Assembly (NCBI GenBank): GCA_002404015.1
Contig: DHIW01000104.1
Span: 1-64,000 of the forward strand
DNA from: Chloroflexi bacterium UBA4736
GTDB taxonomy: Bacteria; Chloroflexota; Dormibacteria; Dormibacterales; Dormibacteraceae
Length of the DNA stretch: 64,000 nt
Direction of reading: 5' to 3'
How positions within the stretch are numbered: the stretch's first letter is position 1; each line of letters begins with the position of its first letter. Positions 25,848 through 33,868 of this stretch are shown here, one piece after another. A model generated the notes under the pieces. The model was not told the origin of the DNA. It saw only the letters and a program-made list of their open reading frames with translations, and did no database searches. Made by a program: the position numbers and the translations under genes.

Positions 25848-27104
25848 GCCGGGGATCGAGCTCACGAGCAGCAGCCCTGTCAGCACGATCAGGATCGCCA
25901 CGGTCGCGACGCCGACCACGTTGGTCCAGCGCCGGTTGACGTACTTCCCCATGATCTTGCGGTCGTTTATCAGAATCAGCATGTAGATGAGGATGGCGGG
26001 CAGAATCAGCCCGTTGACGTCCTGGCTGATCAGGATCATCTGGATCAGCGGCACGCCGGGCAGCAGCACGGCCAGCGCTCCCACCACGATCAGCCCCGTG
26101 AAGATGCCGAAGAATGCCGGCGCCTCGCTGAAGCGGTTGCCGACGCCGCGCTCCCAGCCGAATGCTTCCGTGACCGCGTAGGCCGTGGCCAGCGGCACCA
26201 CGCTGCCGGCGAGCACCGAGGCGCCGAAGAGGCCCACCGCGAACAGCTGGGCGGCAAACCGGCCGGCTATGGGGGTGAGCGCCTGGGCGTAGTCCCCAGC
26301 CTGCAGGTGGCCCAGCTGATCCGGGGTGAAATGACCGTAGAGGGTCGCCCCGGTGGCCACGATGATGAAAAAGGCAATGAAGTCGGTGATGAAGGCGCCC
26401 ACCGTCACGTCAGCACGGCTGTAGGAGAGCTGGTCGTTGGGGATGCCTTTCTCGGCCACCGCCGCCTGGAGGTAGAACTGCATCCAGGGCGTGATGGTGG
26501 TGCCGATCAATGCGATGGCGAGCAGGAAGTAGCTGCTCGTGGATTGCACCTGCGGGATGACCGAGCCGCGGATGACTTCGGACCAGTGGGGATGGACGCT
26601 GATGCCCGAGACGATGTAGGTGAGGTAGAGGACCCCGATCGCAAGCAGGACACGCTCGACGACGGGGTAGCTGCCGCGAACCACAAGCAGCCAGATCACG
26701 ACCGCCATCACCGGGACCAGGATCAGCCGGCTGACGCCGAATAGCTCGCCGGCGGCGGCGATCCCGGCGAACTCGGCGGTCGTCGTGAAGGCGTTGGCGA
26801 TCAGCAGCAGCACCATTGCGAAGGTCGTGCTGCGGACGCCGAACCGCTCGCGGATGAGGTCGGCCAGGCCCTTGCCGGTCACAACGCCCATCCGGGCCCC
26901 CATCTCGTTGACCACGACCAAGCTGATGGTGATCAGGATCAGGATCCAGAGCATCTTGTAGCCGAAGGCAGCGCCGGCCTGGGAGTAGGTGGCGATGCCG
27001 CCGGCGTCGTTGTCCGCGTTGGAGGTGATCAGGCCCGGACCCAGGACCGCCAGCAGGATGAAAAGCCTTCGGAAACGACGAAAGCGGCCGATGATGCGGT
27101 CCAT
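25830..27104 (-). CDS. NRAMP-family divalent metal transporter, probably Mg-type
   Basis: The 424-aa protein has 11 predicted membrane segments of the NRAMP fold. TM1 normally has DPGN; here the site reads NADNDAGG, and TM6 has TPWMQ in place of the usual MPHN-type loop. Such changes mark the NRAMP-related magnesium transporters rather than the Mn/Fe MntH group. It lies downstream of a soluble MgtE_N-CBS gene under an M-box riboswitch, which independently points to Mg. It ends on top of the pfkB stop region. Confidence 0.85.
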   Translation of the reverse strand: MDRIIGRFRRFRRLFILLAVLGPGLITSNADNDAGGIATYSQAGAAFGYKMLWILILITISLVVVNEMGARMGVVTGKGLADLIRERFGVRSTTFAMVLLLIANAFTTTAEFAGIAAAGELFGVSRLILVPVMAVVIWLLVVRGSYPVVERVLLAIGVLYLTYIVSGISVHPHWSEVIRGSVIPQVQSTSSYFLLAIALIGTTITPWMQFYLQAAVAEKGIPNDQLSYSRADVTVGAFITDFIAFFIIVATGATLYGHFTPDQLGHLQAGDYAQALTPIAGRFAAQLFAVGLFGASVLAGSVVPLATAYAVTEAFGWERGVGNRFSEAPAFFGIFTGLIVVGALAVLLPGVPLIQMILISQDVNGLILPAILIYMLILINDRKIMGKYVNRRWTNVVGVATVAILIVLTGLLLVSSIPGSPLGG

Positions 27105-27129
27105 CGCGACCGCTTTAGCGGAGCACCCC

Positions 27130-27312
27130 TAGCAGGCCGCTCAAAAAGGACTCGACGGTGCTTCGGCGCCCAGGCGACCCATCTCCGTCGTTGACTCCTG
27201 CGATCCTCGCGACGCGTATCTCCAATACGCTTTGCTCCGGTTCTCGGAGTCGCCTAGGATCTGGGCCACCTGGCCACCGAATCCCTCGCCGACCTCTTTC
27301 AACACCCTGCTA
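27130..27312. mobile_element. 183-bp MITE-like element, copy B
   Basis: The inverted copy of the 17438-17620 element, with the same length and ends. It lies between the MgtE-like and NRAMP-like genes. Its right terminus (TTTAGCAGG on the minus strand) supplies the TAG stop codon of the MgtE-like gene. The pair differs at roughly 15-18 positions by eye. Confidence 0.82.
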
Positions 27313-28587
27313 AAAGACCTTCGGCAGCTTCCGCTTGACGGAGTCGGGCAGGACGACGTCGAGCGCGTCGTCCACCGTGACTATGCCGTGCATCCGGCGT
27401 TCGTCGTCGACGACCGGCACGGCCAGCAGGTTGTACTTGGAAAGGACCGCCGCCACCTCCTCCTCGGCGGCGTCTAGGCGGACAGTGACCACATCCTTGA
27501 TCATGATGTCGCGGATCGGGGTGCGGAGCGCCGCCACGATAAGATCGCGCAGCGACAGGACCCCTTGCAGGTGCTCCGCCTGGTCCACGACGAAGACGTA
27601 ATAGATCGATTCCGCGTCCGGCTCCAGCTTGCGAAGGACCGCGATGCACTGCTGGGCGGTGAGCTGGTCGGAGATCGAGATGAACTCGGTGGTCATCATG
27701 CCGCCGGCCGTGTGCTCCTCGTAGCCCAGCAGCTCCTGGACGTCCTTGGCCTCCTCCTTGTCCATCAGTCCCAGGATCTGCTCTGCGGTCTGCTGGGGCA
27801 GGTCGTTCAGGATGTCCGCCACCTCGTCGGGCGGCATCTCCTCCAGGATGTCGCTGGCTCGTTCGGGGTCCATGTGCTCGATCACCGAGACCTGGTCCTC
27901 AAGCTCCATCTCCTCCAGGGTGTCGGCCGCCACCTCCTCCGTCAGGCTCTCGAAGACGGCGTGGCGCTGCTTAGCGCCCAGTTCCTCGACTATGTCGGCG
28001 ATGTCAGCCGGGTGCAGCTTGGCGATTCGCTTGCCTGAGATGCGGAGGCGGAGGGCGTCGTCCGCGGAGGGGTGCTCGCCCTCGACCCCCGGGCCGAGAG
28101 GGTCAACGACGTCCCAGGACACCAGGACCATCGGGAGATCGCGCCCGAAGAGGCGGGCCAGCCGCTTGCCTACGCCCTCCAGGCCGAGCCGGCGCAGGAT
28201 GCCCCGGATGCCGATGTCGGCCCCCACCAGCAGCCATCCCGAGCCGGTTTCGGTCAGCTGAAGGTCGTTTACACGCACAACACGTCGTCCGTCAGTGTCA
28301 ACGATCTGTTTATCCAGGACGTCACGCGCCAGCCACACATGTGTGGGGTCGGCGTGGTAACGCTCGACCTCTTCGCGCGTCCGGCGCAGCGCCACCTCGT
28401 GCGCCGCTGCAGCAAAACTTCGCACCGCCGTCCACGGGATCACCTGCTCGGCGTGGCGTGAAATCACCAGGCCGGTGACGACCGGGTAGGGCTCTTCGAC
28501 ACGCACAGTGACGTCGCGCACGCGCCCCACGCGACGCTGCTGCACATCGATTACCTCGGCCCCAAGGATCTCTGTCAAGAAGAGCAA
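27310..28587 (-). CDS. soluble PRC-MgtE_N-CBS magnesium-sensor protein
   Basis: About 425 residues. The first 150 form PRC-barrel-like repeats (GAEVIDVQQRRVGRVRDV), the middle is the MgtE N superhelix (LHPADIADIVEELGAKQRHAVFE, MDPERASDILEEMPPDEVADIL), and the end is a CBS pair (GMMTTEF, IMIKDVVTV). The MgtE transmembrane domain is absent. With an NRAMP-like transporter next to it and an M-box upstream, it may be the cytosolic Mg-sensing partner of that transporter. TTG 28587 is preferred because GGAGG precedes it; GTG 28668 would extend it into the riboswitch. The stop codon is inside a repeat element. Confidence 0.85.
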   Translation of the reverse strand: MLFLTEILGAEVIDVQQRRVGRVRDVTVRVEEPYPVVTGLVISRHAEQVIPWTAVRSFAAAAHEVALRRTREEVERYHADPTHVWLARDVLDKQIVDTDGRRVVRVNDLQLTETGSGWLLVGADIGIRGILRRLGLEGVGKRLARLFGRDLPMVLVSWDVVDPLGPGVEGEHPSADDALRLRISGKRIAKLHPADIADIVEELGAKQRHAVFESLTEEVAADTLEEMELEDQVSVIEHMDPERASDILEEMPPDEVADILNDLPQQTAEQILGLMDKEEAKDVQELLGYEEHTAGGMMTTEFISISDQLTAQQCIAVLRKLEPDAESIYYVFVVDQAEHLQGVLSLRDLIVAALRTPIRDIMIKDVVTVRLDAAEEEVAAVLSKYNLLAVPVVDDERRMHGIVTVDDALDVVLPDSVKRKLPKVF

Positions 28588-28671
28588 ACCAGCCTCCGCA
28601 GCGCCGAGGGGGCCCGTCGTCGCGCACAGCAGCACGAAGCCCTTCCCCCACTCGTTGAGCTTTGGCACAGC

Positions 28672-28803
28672 GCGGCTTAGAGGCGCAGCGTCTCAGCCAT
28701 CTCGGACGTCGCCTTAACCCGGCGAAGCCTGGTCTACCCGTTGGTGTCTTTCGACATTTCTGGGCAATGGCCTGTGTCCGCGCTGGAGCCTGGCCTAACG
28801 AGG
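28672..28803 (-). promoter_or_regulatory. M-box (ykoK) magnesium riboswitch
   Basis: On the minus strand this stretch holds the M-box core: CGTTAGG-CCAGGCTCC at the 5' side, GGACACAGGC, then GCCCAGAAATGTCGAAAGAC, a CGGGT pairing and, on the 3' side, GATGGCTGAGACG-CTGCGCCTCTAAGC. These are the most conserved parts of the Mg-sensing aptamer. The 3' strand GCCTC could pair with the GGAGGC ahead of TTG 28587, offering a translation switch. It controls the MgtE-like gene and probably the NRAMP-like gene. Confidence 0.9.
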
Positions 28804-28952
28804 AAGCGCCCTTGTTTTGAGGGCCAGTCTAGCACCGGTCCAGGGGCGGCAACCCGAATTGGGGTTGAATTGGAGGGACGTGGCCGCTTAGAATACGGCG
28901 CGTTGGCCTGCGCTGACGCGAATTTTGAGTCCAGCATTGTGAGGTAAACGAA

Positions 28953-29096
28953 GTGGAAGGATACTGTCTAAAAGACAAGCAGAAGGTCGAAATGAAGGAC
29001 CCGCAGCCGATCACGATGAAGAACGGGAAGCCGGCCACCGTGGGCACGTGTCCCAAGTGTGGGACCAAGATCTACAAGATCGGCAAGGCCACCTAA
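28953..29096 (+). CDS. DUF5679-type zinc-ribbon protein
   Basis: A 47-aa protein: VEGYCLKDKQKVEMKD, then KNGKPATVGTCPKCGTKIYKIGKA, which matches the DUF5679 pattern of Chloroflexota and relatives. The usual first Cys pair CxxC is C-LK-D here, so one of four zinc ligands is missing, while CPKC is intact. GTG 28953 follows GAGG by eight bases. The gene is too short for many callers. A strong terminator follows 18 bp downstream. Function is unknown. Confidence 0.85.
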   Translation: MEGYCLKDKQKVEMKDPQPITMKNGKPATVGTCPKCGTKIYKIGKAT

Positions 29097-29114
29097 TTTC
29101 CTTGATCTGAAAAT

Positions 29115-29139
29115 GGGCCGCTTTCGGGCGGCCCTTTTT
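29115..29139 (+). terminator. intrinsic terminator after the DUF5679 gene
   Basis: GGGCCGC (29115-29121) pairs with GCGGCCC (29128-29134), followed by five Ts. It overlaps the end of the TrkA-N gene on the other strand by one base. Confidence 0.85.
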
Positions 29140-29546
29140 CATTTCTGGTCGCTGATCTTCGGCTCCAGAGCACCCAGGAGAACTTCGGTCGCGGAGACAG
29201 CCTCATCAACGCCGAGAGTCTTAAAAATTTCCACGTTGGCCGGGTTGTTAACGCGCGCGATTGTCAGGGGGACATTGAAATGTTTCTTCGCCAGCTGCAA
29301 GGCGATCAGGTTGTCCTCATCATCACCGGTGACCGCCAGGACCGCGTCGGCGCGCTCGATTCCGGTGGTGCTCAAGAAGCCCATCTCATCGCCGTCGCCG
29401 CGCATCACGATGCTGCCCAGCTGGCTTTCGAGCCACTCGGCCCGGGCTCCGTCCATCTCCACCAGCGTCACCTCGTCTCCACGCTGGAGAAGGTCGCGCG
29501 AGAGGAAGTAACCGACCTTGCCGCCGCCGATCACGATTACGTACAC
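29139..29546 (-). CDS. TrkA-N domain protein (second of a pair)
   Basis: A 135-aa stand-alone RCK/TrkA-N domain with the NAD-binding GGGKVGYFLSRDLL and a DGDEMGFL site. It lacks the TrkA-C lobe found in longer proteins. It is translated from GTG 29546 one base after the stop of the other TrkA-N gene. RCK proteins gate potassium channels; no K transporter is within the window, so the partner is elsewhere. Confidence 0.88.
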   Translation of the reverse strand: MYVIVIGGGKVGYFLSRDLLQRGDEVTLVEMDGARAEWLESQLGSIVMRGDGDEMGFLSTTGIERADAVLAVTGDDEDNLIALQLAKKHFNVPLTIARVNNPANVEIFKTLGVDEAVSATEVLLGALEPKISDQK

Positions 29547-29547
29547 C

Positions 29548-29970
29548 CTACTTCTGCTCCAGGATCATGGCGTGGATGCGCTCCTCCTGGTCGGTCGTGG
29601 GACAGAAGCTGTTCAGGCCCAGCTTGCGATAGGCCTCGTAGCGGATCGGGTCGGAGATCCGGCAGACGACCCGCGGCACCTTGAAAACGTGCTGGGCGAT
29701 CTGGGCGGCCATGATGTTGCGGTTGTCGCCCTCAGTCACCGCGATGAAGCAGTCGGCGTCCTCGATTCCAGCCCGCCGCAGCAGGTCAGCGTCGCAGCCG
29801 TCGCCCACCATTGCGTTACCGCGGAAATCGGGGCCCAGCACCCCGCGCTCGGCCGCCTTGTTGAGGGCTGCCGGGTCGCGGTCGACGATGGTGACGTCCT
29901 GGCCGTCCCGGCTCATGTCGGACGCCAACCGCGAGCCCACGCGGCCACAGCCGACTATGAGTACCTTCAC
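29548..29970 (-). CDS. TrkA-N domain protein (first of a pair)
   Basis: The 140-aa protein starts VKVLIVGCGRVGSRLASDM, a Rossmann nucleotide site, and continues DIVDRDP-type binding (TIVDRDPAAL), VGDGCDADLLRRAGI. Like its neighbour it is only the TrkA-N domain. Two such genes in tandem suggest a heteromeric gate for one potassium uptake system (CeoB/CeoC-type). GTG 29970 opens the conserved part; a longer N-terminal reading has no family support. Confidence 0.88.
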   Translation of the reverse strand: MKVLIVGCGRVGSRLASDMSRDGQDVTIVDRDPAALNKAAERGVLGPDFRGNAMVGDGCDADLLRRAGIEDADCFIAVTEGDNRNIMAAQIAQHVFKVPRVVCRISDPIRYEAYRKLGLNSFCPTTDQEERIHAMILEQK

Positions 29971-30024
29971 CGAGCGTTGATTATAGGTCGGGGCCTGTCG
30001 GGGCCTTGCTAGGATTGGCCTCGG

Positions 30025-30213
30025 ATGCGCTTCCCGTTCACCTTCATGGGCTTCATGTCGCTCGCCCTCGGCGCCTGGATACTTCTCTACTTCGTGATCC
30101 GCAAGCCTGACGGGCCCGTGAGCGGAGGGATCGAGGTCGCCACCGCGTTCCTGATGGTGGCCTTCGGCTCCTGGGTGGTGTACCGCCGCCTGAGGCGGGG
30201 CCCTCAGGCCTGA
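30025..30213 (+). CDS. 62-aa two-helix membrane protein
   Basis: A small protein with two membrane helices (MGFMSLALGAWILLYFVI and ATAFLMVAFGSWVVY) joined by a short loop with KPDGPVSGG, ending in a basic RRLRRG. No family is recognised. ATG 30025 is preceded by GATTGG, a weak ribosome site. It is followed 54 bp later by the universal stress gene. Confidence 0.6.
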   Translation: MRFPFTFMGFMSLALGAWILLYFVIRKPDGPVSGGIEVATAFLMVAFGSWVVYRRLRRGPQA

Positions 30214-30267
30214 CGGCCCCATGAAGTTGGCACCCATCCACCGCGCGTTCACCGGGACCCTGGCCTG

Positions 30268-30711
30268 ATGGCGGATGATGGCCTCAAGGTGCTCGTCGCC
30301 GTCGGCGGCCACAAGGTCGACGAGGAGACGGTCCGCCTAGCCTGCCGGATCGCCAAACTCCGCGAGGGCCACAAGCCTCGGCTCTATGCGGTCCACGTGA
30401 TCGAGGTCAATCGCTCCCTGCCCCTCAGCGCGCCGGTGGAGCACGAGGTGGAGCGCGGCGAGGAGGTGCTCGACGAGGCCGAGCAGCTGGCCGCCGAAAA
30501 CGACCTCGAGGTCGAGACGGAGATGGTGCAGGCACGCGACACAGGGCCGGCTATCGTCGGCGAAGCCGAGGAGTGGGGAGCCGACGTGATCGTCATGGGC
30601 CTCCCCTACAAGCGCCGCTTCGGTGAGTTCAACCTGGGCAAGACCGTGCCCTACGTGCTGAAGAACGCCAACTGCCGGGTGGTCCTGTTCCGCGAAAAGC
30701 TGGACGGCTGA
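30268..30711 (+). CDS. universal stress protein
   Basis: The 147-aa protein has the Usp fold: KVLVAVGGHKVDEETV at the N-terminus and the ATP-binding end VIVMGLPYKRR-GEFNLGKTV, a variant of GxxGx9GS. Usp proteins of this type bind nucleotides and respond to stress. The gene ends inside a CTGA where a candidate CTG start of the DUF2127 gene overlaps it. Confidence 0.88.
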   Translation: MADDGLKVLVAVGGHKVDEETVRLACRIAKLREGHKPRLYAVHVIEVNRSLPLSAPVEHEVERGEEVLDEAEQLAAENDLEVETEMVQARDTGPAIVGEAEEWGADVIVMGLPYKRRFGEFNLGKTVPYVLKNANCRVVLFREKLDG

Positions 30712-31235
30712 ACCCCGCGGCACCGCGACCCGGCTACCACCGCCGGCTCTGGCGGGAGCTGGCGTCGCGGGGCGGCGAGCACGACAGGATCGTCCAGCTC
30801 ATCATCGTCGAACGGCTGGTCAAGGCCGTGGTGCTGGTCATCCTCGCCATCGGGTTCATCATCGCCCGCCGGCTTGGCCTCGTCACGGAGCTGGCGGAGT
30901 GGGCACAGGACCAGCTGCTGCTGGCGGCCGACAGACCGGTCCTGACCGACCTCGTTGTGCGGATCCTGGCCTACCTGGGCAACTTCCCCCACCAGACCGC
31001 GCTGGGCCTGGCCATCATCCTGTACGCGATCATCGAAGGAACGGAGGGCGTCGGCCTGTGGCTGCACCGGCGCTGGGCCGAGTACCTGACCGTGCTTGCG
31101 ACCGGCTTCCTGATTCCCTACGAGGTCGTAGAGGTCCTGCACCGACTCACCCTGCTCCGGGTCGGCGGGCTGGCGCTCAACGTGGCCGTGGTGGTGTACC
31201 TGGCCTGGCGTAAGCGCCTGTTCGTGGATGTGTGA
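30708..31235 (+). CDS. DUF2127 membrane protein, start uncertain
   Basis: The 175-residue reading matches DUF2127: IIVERLVKAVVLVILAIGF, then ALGLAIILYAIIEGTEGVGLWLHRRWAEYLTVLAT, and LLRVGGLALNVAVVVYL. It has four membrane helices. The conserved N-terminus lies before the first standard start in frame (GTG 30828). The frame is open back to a stop at 30624 with no ATG, GTG or TTG in between; a CTG at 30708 overlaps the usp stop. The start given is therefore inferred. The 3' end overlaps the glycosyltransferase gene on the other strand by 59 bp. Confidence 0.7.
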   Translation: MNPAAPRPGYHRRLWRELASRGGEHDRIVQLIIVERLVKAVVLVILAIGFIIARRLGLVTELAEWAQDQLLLAADRPVLTDLVVRILAYLGNFPHQTALGLAIILYAIIEGTEGVGLWLHRRWAEYLTVLATGFLIPYEVVEVLHRLTLLRVGGLALNVAVVVYLAWRKRLFVDV

Positions 31236-33150
31236 GCGACGCCGGCGTCAGCCAGCGGGCGGGGAAGCCGGCCCGGTGTATGACGTAGCGGCCGAGCGCC
31301 ACCAGCGTCTTCAAGCCATAGACGACTGAGGTCCGGAAGCCGATCGAGCTGGCCTCGGCGAAATAGCGCCCGACCGCAGGCACCTCGCCGATCCGAAAGC
31401 CGAAGGTGGCGGCCTGGATCAGGATCTGGGTGTCGAAGACGAAGTCGTTGCTGTTCTCGAGAAATGGAACGGCCTCCAGGAAGCGGCGAGAGTAGGCGCG
31501 GTAGCCGGTGTGGAACTCGGAGAGCTCGAGGCCGAGCACGCGGTTCTCGAGGGCAGTCAGGAACCGGTTGCCCAGCCGCTTCCAGACGGGCATACCGGCC
31601 TTCCTGGGGTCGATGCCCAGCCAGCGCGACCCCAGCACCAGGTCGGCCTCCTGCCTCTCGATGACGCCGCATAGGGCGGGGATGATTGCGGGATCGTATT
31701 GGTGGTCGGGATGCAGCATCACGACGACATCGGCGCCCATCGCCAGCGCCTGCCGATAACAGGTCTTCTGGTTCCCCCCGTAGCCGAGGTTTCGCTCGTG
31801 GCGGATGACGTCGATCTTCAACGCCTTGGCCACGCTGACCGTGGAGTCGGAGCTGGCGTCGTCCACGAGCAGGATCCGGTCAGCGTGCCCAGCGGGGATG
31901 TCTTCGATGGTCTCCTTCAACGTGCGGGCAGCCCGGTAGGCGGGCAGGACGATGACGCGGTGCGGCCGGGGCCCCTGCCAGTCGAGGTCGGGTAGTGGGA
32001 TCGGGTCGGAGCGCACCGCCAGGCGCTCCACCACCAGGTATCCAGCCAGCACGACGGGAAGCGCGAGGGCGGCGGTGGGTCCCAGATAGACAGCCCCGTA
32101 GGCGATCGCGACGATGACCGTTCCCACCGGCCACCGGAGGCGGCCGCCGATCGCGAGGTCGAACACAGCGACTGCCGGGATCAACAGGAGGGCCATGTCG
32201 TGCAGGTTCTGGTAGGGACTGAGGGCGAGCGAGGCCGCGATCGCCAGCGCCATGTCAAGCCGGGGGACGTGCGGCCGCCAGGACAGCGAGAGGCCGATCA
32301 GGCTCAGGAGGGCGGCCAGCAGAGCCAGCGCCGGCACCCGGCCACCGGGGGCGTGCTCGAAGAGGCCACGCAGGGAGCTGACGTTCTGCGCGGTGATCTG
32401 GGCGCTCTCGCGGTCACCGACTGTCCAGCCGGCGACCAGGCGCAGGTACTCGCCGGTCCCCTGCGGCCCCGACACCAGCAGGGCGACGAGGGCCAGGAGC
32501 GCCGCCACGACTGCCATTGCGGCGAGAGCGCGCCAGGCCCGTCTGGCGATGAAGAGGACGGGAAGGAGGATGAGCAGCTGGGGCTTGATGAGCGCCAGGC
32601 CGCTCAGTGCCCCCGCCCAGCCCTGGCGGCCGTAGGACCAGGCCACGTAGGCGCCGGCCAGCAGGACCAGCATCACCATGTCCGACTGGCCCTGCTGGAG
32701 GACCGCGAAGAGCGGCAGGCTGGCAGCCGCCAGTGCCGCCGGAGGCAGAGCGCGCGCGCCTCTGAGATTCCGGCTGGTGCCGAGCATCAGCGCGAGGGCG
32801 ACCGCAGCCAGGATGATCGTGATGACACCCCAGGCCAGGTAGGCGGTTCGCTCGTCCAGCAGGCCGAGCGGAGCGATCAGGGGCGTGTAGTAGGGGGGAT
32901 GGATGTATGGGAGAAAGGCGTACTGATGGCTGAGCGGGGACTGGTACGCCGCCTGGAGGTGGAGGTCGTAGACGCGGGCTCCGCCGCGTTCCAGGAGGAG
33001 CTTCGCGGCCGCGTAGAAGGACACGAACTGGGAGCCGGCCAGGTAGCCGTCCAGGCCGGTGAACCAGCGATACAGCTGAATCGCCGCCACTCCGCCGCCC
33101 ACGAGGGTGAGGACGACACCTGCCGCCCGGAGCAGGGACGGCCGGCTCAT
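31177..33150 (-). CDS. GT87-GT2 fusion glycosyltransferase
   Basis: A 657-aa protein. Residues 1 to about 410 are a polytopic GT87/DUF2029 arabinosyl- or mannosyltransferase-like domain (GGGVAAIQLYRW, many membrane segments, IKPQLLILLPVLF). From about 415 a GT2 domain follows (VIVLPAYRAARTLKETIEDIP, DDASSDST, RNLGYGGNQKTCYRQAL, HPDHQYDP), like the dolichol- or polyprenyl-phosphate mannose synthases. Joining a lipid-linked sugar synthase to its user is plausible. ATG 33150 opens the membrane part. Its 3' end runs into the DUF2127 gene. Confidence 0.85.
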   Translation of the reverse strand: MSRPSLLRAAGVVLTLVGGGVAAIQLYRWFTGLDGYLAGSQFVSFYAAAKLLLERGGARVYDLHLQAAYQSPLSHQYAFLPYIHPPYYTPLIAPLGLLDERTAYLAWGVITIILAAVALALMLGTSRNLRGARALPPAALAAASLPLFAVLQQGQSDMVMLVLLAGAYVAWSYGRQGWAGALSGLALIKPQLLILLPVLFIARRAWRALAAMAVVAALLALVALLVSGPQGTGEYLRLVAGWTVGDRESAQITAQNVSSLRGLFEHAPGGRVPALALLAALLSLIGLSLSWRPHVPRLDMALAIAASLALSPYQNLHDMALLLIPAVAVFDLAIGGRLRWPVGTVIVAIAYGAVYLGPTAALALPVVLAGYLVVERLAVRSDPIPLPDLDWQGPRPHRVIVLPAYRAARTLKETIEDIPAGHADRILLVDDASSDSTVSVAKALKIDVIRHERNLGYGGNQKTCYRQALAMGADVVVMLHPDHQYDPAIIPALCGVIERQEADLVLGSRWLGIDPRKAGMPVWKRLGNRFLTALENRVLGLELSEFHTGYRAYSRRFLEAVPFLENSNDFVFDTQILIQAATFGFRIGEVPAVGRYFAEASSIGFRTSVVYGLKTLVALGRYVIHRAGFPARWLTPASLTHPRTGAYARPGTPPRPR

Positions 33151-33151
33151 C

Positions 33152-33868
33152 TCAGCGACCGTAGTCGAGGCGCGTGGCAAAGCGCTCCGGCAGGCCGGCA
33201 TCGCGGATGGCCTTCTGGGCTCCGCGCCGGTCGTAGGGAACGCGCCGGAATTCAAAGGTTCCCGCCTCAGGGTCCCAGAGGCCGTAGCTGGCATCCCGGA
33301 TGCCGTCCCGAGGCTGCCCGACGCTGCCGGGGTTGACGAGGATGGGCCCCTCGAGGCGGATCGCGCCGAGCCAGTAGTTGTGGGCGACCTCGCCGCCGTA
33401 GAAGAAGAAATAGCCGGGCACATGGGTGTGGCCGTGGAAGCAGATGCGATCACCGAGCATCTCGAGGTTGGGCTGAGCGATGCCGGGGTCGAGGATGTAC
33501 TCGTAGATGGGGTCGCGCGGGCTGGCGTGGACGGTCAGGATGCCATGGGTCTCGCGGCTCTCAGGGCGGTCGCGCAACCAGTTCAGCTGCGCATCGGTCA
33601 ACTGGGCGACCGTCCAGCGAATGGCGGTCGCCGCGTCGTCGTTGAACCAGGTCAGGATGTCATGGTCGGTGCATGCGCGGTCGTGGTTGCCGACGAGGGT
33701 CGGCCAGCCCCGGCCGCTGACCTCTTCGAGGCAGCGGACGGGGTCTCCGCCGTAGCCGACGACGTCACCCAGGCAGATGTACTCGTCCGCGTCCTTGGCG
33801 GCGGATTCGAGGACCGCTTCGAGGGCGTGCCAGTTGGAGTGGACGTCCGAGAGGACGGCGATCTTCAC
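33152..33868 (-). CDS. metallophosphoesterase
   Basis: A 238-aa calcineurin-like phosphoesterase with all metal motifs: DVHSN, GDVVGYG, GNHDRA, HASPRDP and HGHTHVPG. It is a YfcE-like or diadenosine-polyphosphatase-like hydrolase; the substrate is unknown. GTG 33868 overlaps the stop of the upstream permease gene (33865), and its own stop is two bases from the glycosyltransferase start, so the three genes form a tight operon. Confidence 0.9.
   Translation of the reverse strand: MKIAVLSDVHSNWHALEAVLESAAKDADEYICLGDVVGYGGDPVRCLEEVSGRGWPTLVGNHDRACTDHDILTWFNDDAATAIRWTVAQLTDAQLNWLRDRPESRETHGILTVHASPRDPIYEYILDPGIAQPNLEMLGDRICFHGHTHVPGYFFFYGGEVAHNYWLGAIRLEGPILVNPGSVGQPRDGIRDASYGLWDPEAGTFEFRRVPYDRRGAQKAIRDAGLPERFATRLDYGR

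Noticed and set aside
32200..33336. 378-residue plus-strand frame opposite the glycosyltransferase
   Set aside because: Low-complexity Gln/Arg/Glu composition typical of antisense frames.
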